NCBI GenBank assembly: GCA_015064195.1
Contig: SVSO01000151.1
Coordinates: forward strand, 1-7,325
Length of the DNA stretch: 7,325 nt
Source: Oscillospiraceae bacterium
Lineage (GTDB): Bacteria > Bacillota_A > Clostridia > Oscillospirales > CAG-272
Direction: 5' to 3'
Made by a program: the position numbers and the translations under genes. Within the stretch, counting starts at the first letter, position 1; each line of letters opens with the position of its first letter. Positions 6,020-7,325 of this stretch are shown piece by piece. The notes under the pieces were generated by a model. That model saw only the letters and a list, made by a program, of their open reading frames with translations, was not told the DNA's origin and did no database searches.

Positions 6020-7325
6020 TTATTCAATTGCCAGCGTTTTTCCGGCTTCGAGGGCATATTCCCTGCCGCCGAACTTCACAACGCCGCCGGAAAGCTCCGT
6101 GTAAACCGTCAGCCTGCCGTGGTCATAATGCACCGCAACCGTGCCGTCCCGCATGGGAACCACTGCGTCAAATGCCGCGTATTTGCCCGGATTCGGCTCG
6201 ACAGCGAAGGTCTCACTGCCCACAGAGGTGGCATACACACCCGCCACATACCGGCCAAGCAGATAGATCGGGCCGCTTCCCCATGCGTGGCAGAGGGATT
6301 TTCCGAAGCGCATTCCGTACATTCCGTAATGCCGGATGCCGGATTCGGTGGGGTCATACTGCTCCCAGATCGTGGTCGCGCCAAGTCTCACCATGCCGCC
6401 CCAGTAAGAGTCGATCATCTCCTGCGCCATGCCGAGATGCCCTAACTTGCACAGTGCCATCAGCTCATACAGCTCGAAATAGGGCGTGGTGAGCTTGGTG
6501 ACCGCATCGTTTTCGAGGACATTTTTCACCAGCTCCTCCGCCGTATCGCGATCCACAAAATCGTACAGAATGGCGAAAATCGATGCATGGCGGGTCACAT
6601 TGCGGCGGCCAGAGGTGAAGCTGTCGATGAAAGCTCCCTTCTCCGCATCCCAGTATTTCTCCATGATGACCGATTTCAGCTTGTCGGCGCGGTCGAGATA
6701 AAGTCCGCCGTCCTCGCCGACTGCCGCCGAAAGCTTGGCCATTGCGTTATGCGCCTGCCAGAGCAGGATCTGCTCGGCACAAAGCGGGCCGTCTTTGTCG
6801 ATGTCCGACCAGTCGATGAAGATCCAGTCGCCGGGACGCTGAACGACGAGGCCGTTTTCATCGAGGCGATCAAGGATGAACTGATACAATGCCTTGGCGC
6901 GGGGCAGAATGAAGCGGATGAACTCCATGTCACCGGTGGTAAAATAGTATTCCCATGTGCCAATGAGCAGGAATGCGGAATAATCGTTGATGGTGTTGAT
7001 GTGCTCCAGATACGGCGGCTTGCCGTAGAGGGCGGTGATGGTGCGGCGATTGAGGGCACGGTCGGCGAAGAGATAATCGTTGACCATGTAGGACTGATAC
7101 GCATCGCCCGACCAGCACCAGCGGTCGCGCTTGATGCCGTCCAGCAAAAATTCCCGGGAATTTAAGTGGAAGGTGTAGGCGCAGATGTCGAAGATCTTCG
7201 CGATCTGCGGATCATCGGGGCAGGAGAATTTCGCTTTGTAAATCTCCGGCAGAAGCTCCAGCTGTGCGACGGGAGCTTTCACCGCGCCGCCGAGGAAATT
7301 CACATAGCGGAATGCGCGTGCGGCA
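6020..7325 (-). CDS. Alpha-L-rhamnosidase, glycoside hydrolase family 78 (3' part; 5' end outside window)
   Basis: The enzyme hydrolyses terminal alpha-L-rhamnose from glycans or glycosides by inversion. The frame stays open to the right edge (AARAFRYMNFLGG). FRY is typical of the beta-domain just before the catalytic barrel, so the Met at 7303 is internal and the N-terminal domains are missing. Counting from that Met, the (alpha/alpha)6 barrel spans about 30-360. It shows LNSREFLLDGIKRDRWCWSG with Asp55, Asp60 and Asp67 (spacing 5 and 7, as in Bacillus RhaB Asp567/Glu572/Asp579), and HINTINDYSAF. It also has DWIFIDWSDIDKDG, TRHASIFAIL, TPYFELYEL, GATTIWEQYDP with Glu314 (the general-base position) and SLCHAWGSGPIYLLGRYVAGV with His339. 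A small C-terminal beta-domain ends the protein. Family members of this type are roughly 700 residues or more, so about 434 seen here is the C-terminal majority. The location (cytoplasmic or exported) cannot be judged without the N-terminus. Confidence 0.95.
   Translation of the reverse strand, partial: AARAFRYVNFLGGAVKAPVAQLELLPEIYKAKFSCPDDPQIAKIFDICAYTFHLNSREFLLDGIKRDRWCWSGDAYQSYMVNDYLFADRALNRRTITALYGKPPYLEHINTINDYSAFLLIGTWEYYFTTGDMEFIRFILPRAKALYQFILDRLDENGLVVQRPGDWIFIDWSDIDKDGPLCAEQILLWQAHNAMAKLSAAVGEDGGLYLDRADKLKSVIMEKYWDAEKGAFIDSFTSGRRNVTRHASIFAILYDFVDRDTAEELVKNVLENDAVTKLTTPYFELYELMALCKLGHLGMAQEMIDSYWGGMVRLGATTIWEQYDPTESGIRHYGMYGMRFGKSLCHAWGSGPIYLLGRYVAGVYATSVGSETFAVEPNPGKYAAFDAVVPMRDGTVAVHYDHGRLTVYTELSGGVVKFGGREYALEAGKTLAIE

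Noticed and set aside
6587..7165. A 192-codon open frame on the + strand opposite the rhamnosidase
   Set aside because: It overlaps the catalytic core of an unmistakable family 78 enzyme and has no start signal or recognisable motif.
7301..7303. ATG at 7303 as the start of the rhamnosidase
   Set aside because: The frame continues upstream to the window edge as AARAFRY, a typical family 78 segment before the barrel. No ribosome binding site precedes this ATG, so it is internal.

Overview
This window looks like a chromosomal piece of a moderately GC-rich, Gram-positive anaerobe of the class Clostridia, probably gut-associated and related to Oscillospiraceae. The evidence is indirect: Sec/lipobox lipoproteins of the solute-binding type, strong AGGAGG-type ribosome binding sites, a sigma-A-like promoter with an extended -10, intrinsic hairpin terminators, and a plant-glycan hydrolase next to solute-binding proteins. 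There is no rRNA, tRNA, CRISPR array, transposase or phage gene.

Left half, + strand (1-4362): two tandem paralogous genes, almost certainly one operon. The first is cut, or nearly cut, by the left window edge. Both encode exported proteins of 700-740 residues. An N-terminal half reads as a beta-propeller-like repeat domain, and the C-terminal half is a family-1-like extracellular solute-binding domain. The second gene follows 9 bp after the first, and its Shine-Dalgarno sequence begins in the first gene's stop codon. The pair ends at a strong, probably bidirectional hairpin terminator (4366-4393), shared with the convergent gene on the other strand.

Right half, - strand (4410-7325): first comes the 3' part of an alpha-L-rhamnosidase of glycoside hydrolase family 78 (GH78), whose 5' end lies beyond the right edge. 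A hairpin terminator follows, then a 170-bp intergenic region with a clear promoter. Last is a complete solute-binding lipoprotein gene of a different, classical type, with its own promoter and terminator.

Taken together, the right half suggests capture of an oligosaccharide at the cell surface and removal of terminal L-rhamnose, for example from pectin-derived or plant-glycoside rhamnosides. The substrate link is inferred from gene proximity only. No ABC permease, ATPase or regulator gene lies in the window, so all three binding proteins are orphans here. All intergenic stretches are short (the longest is 170 bp) and are described below. I see no convincing evidence of a wholly new system. 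The most interesting items are the paired propeller/solute-binding fusions, the altered lipobox region of the first one, the Asp in place of the usual general-acid Glu in the rhamnosidase, and a direct-repeat candidate operator upstream of the solute-binding gene.
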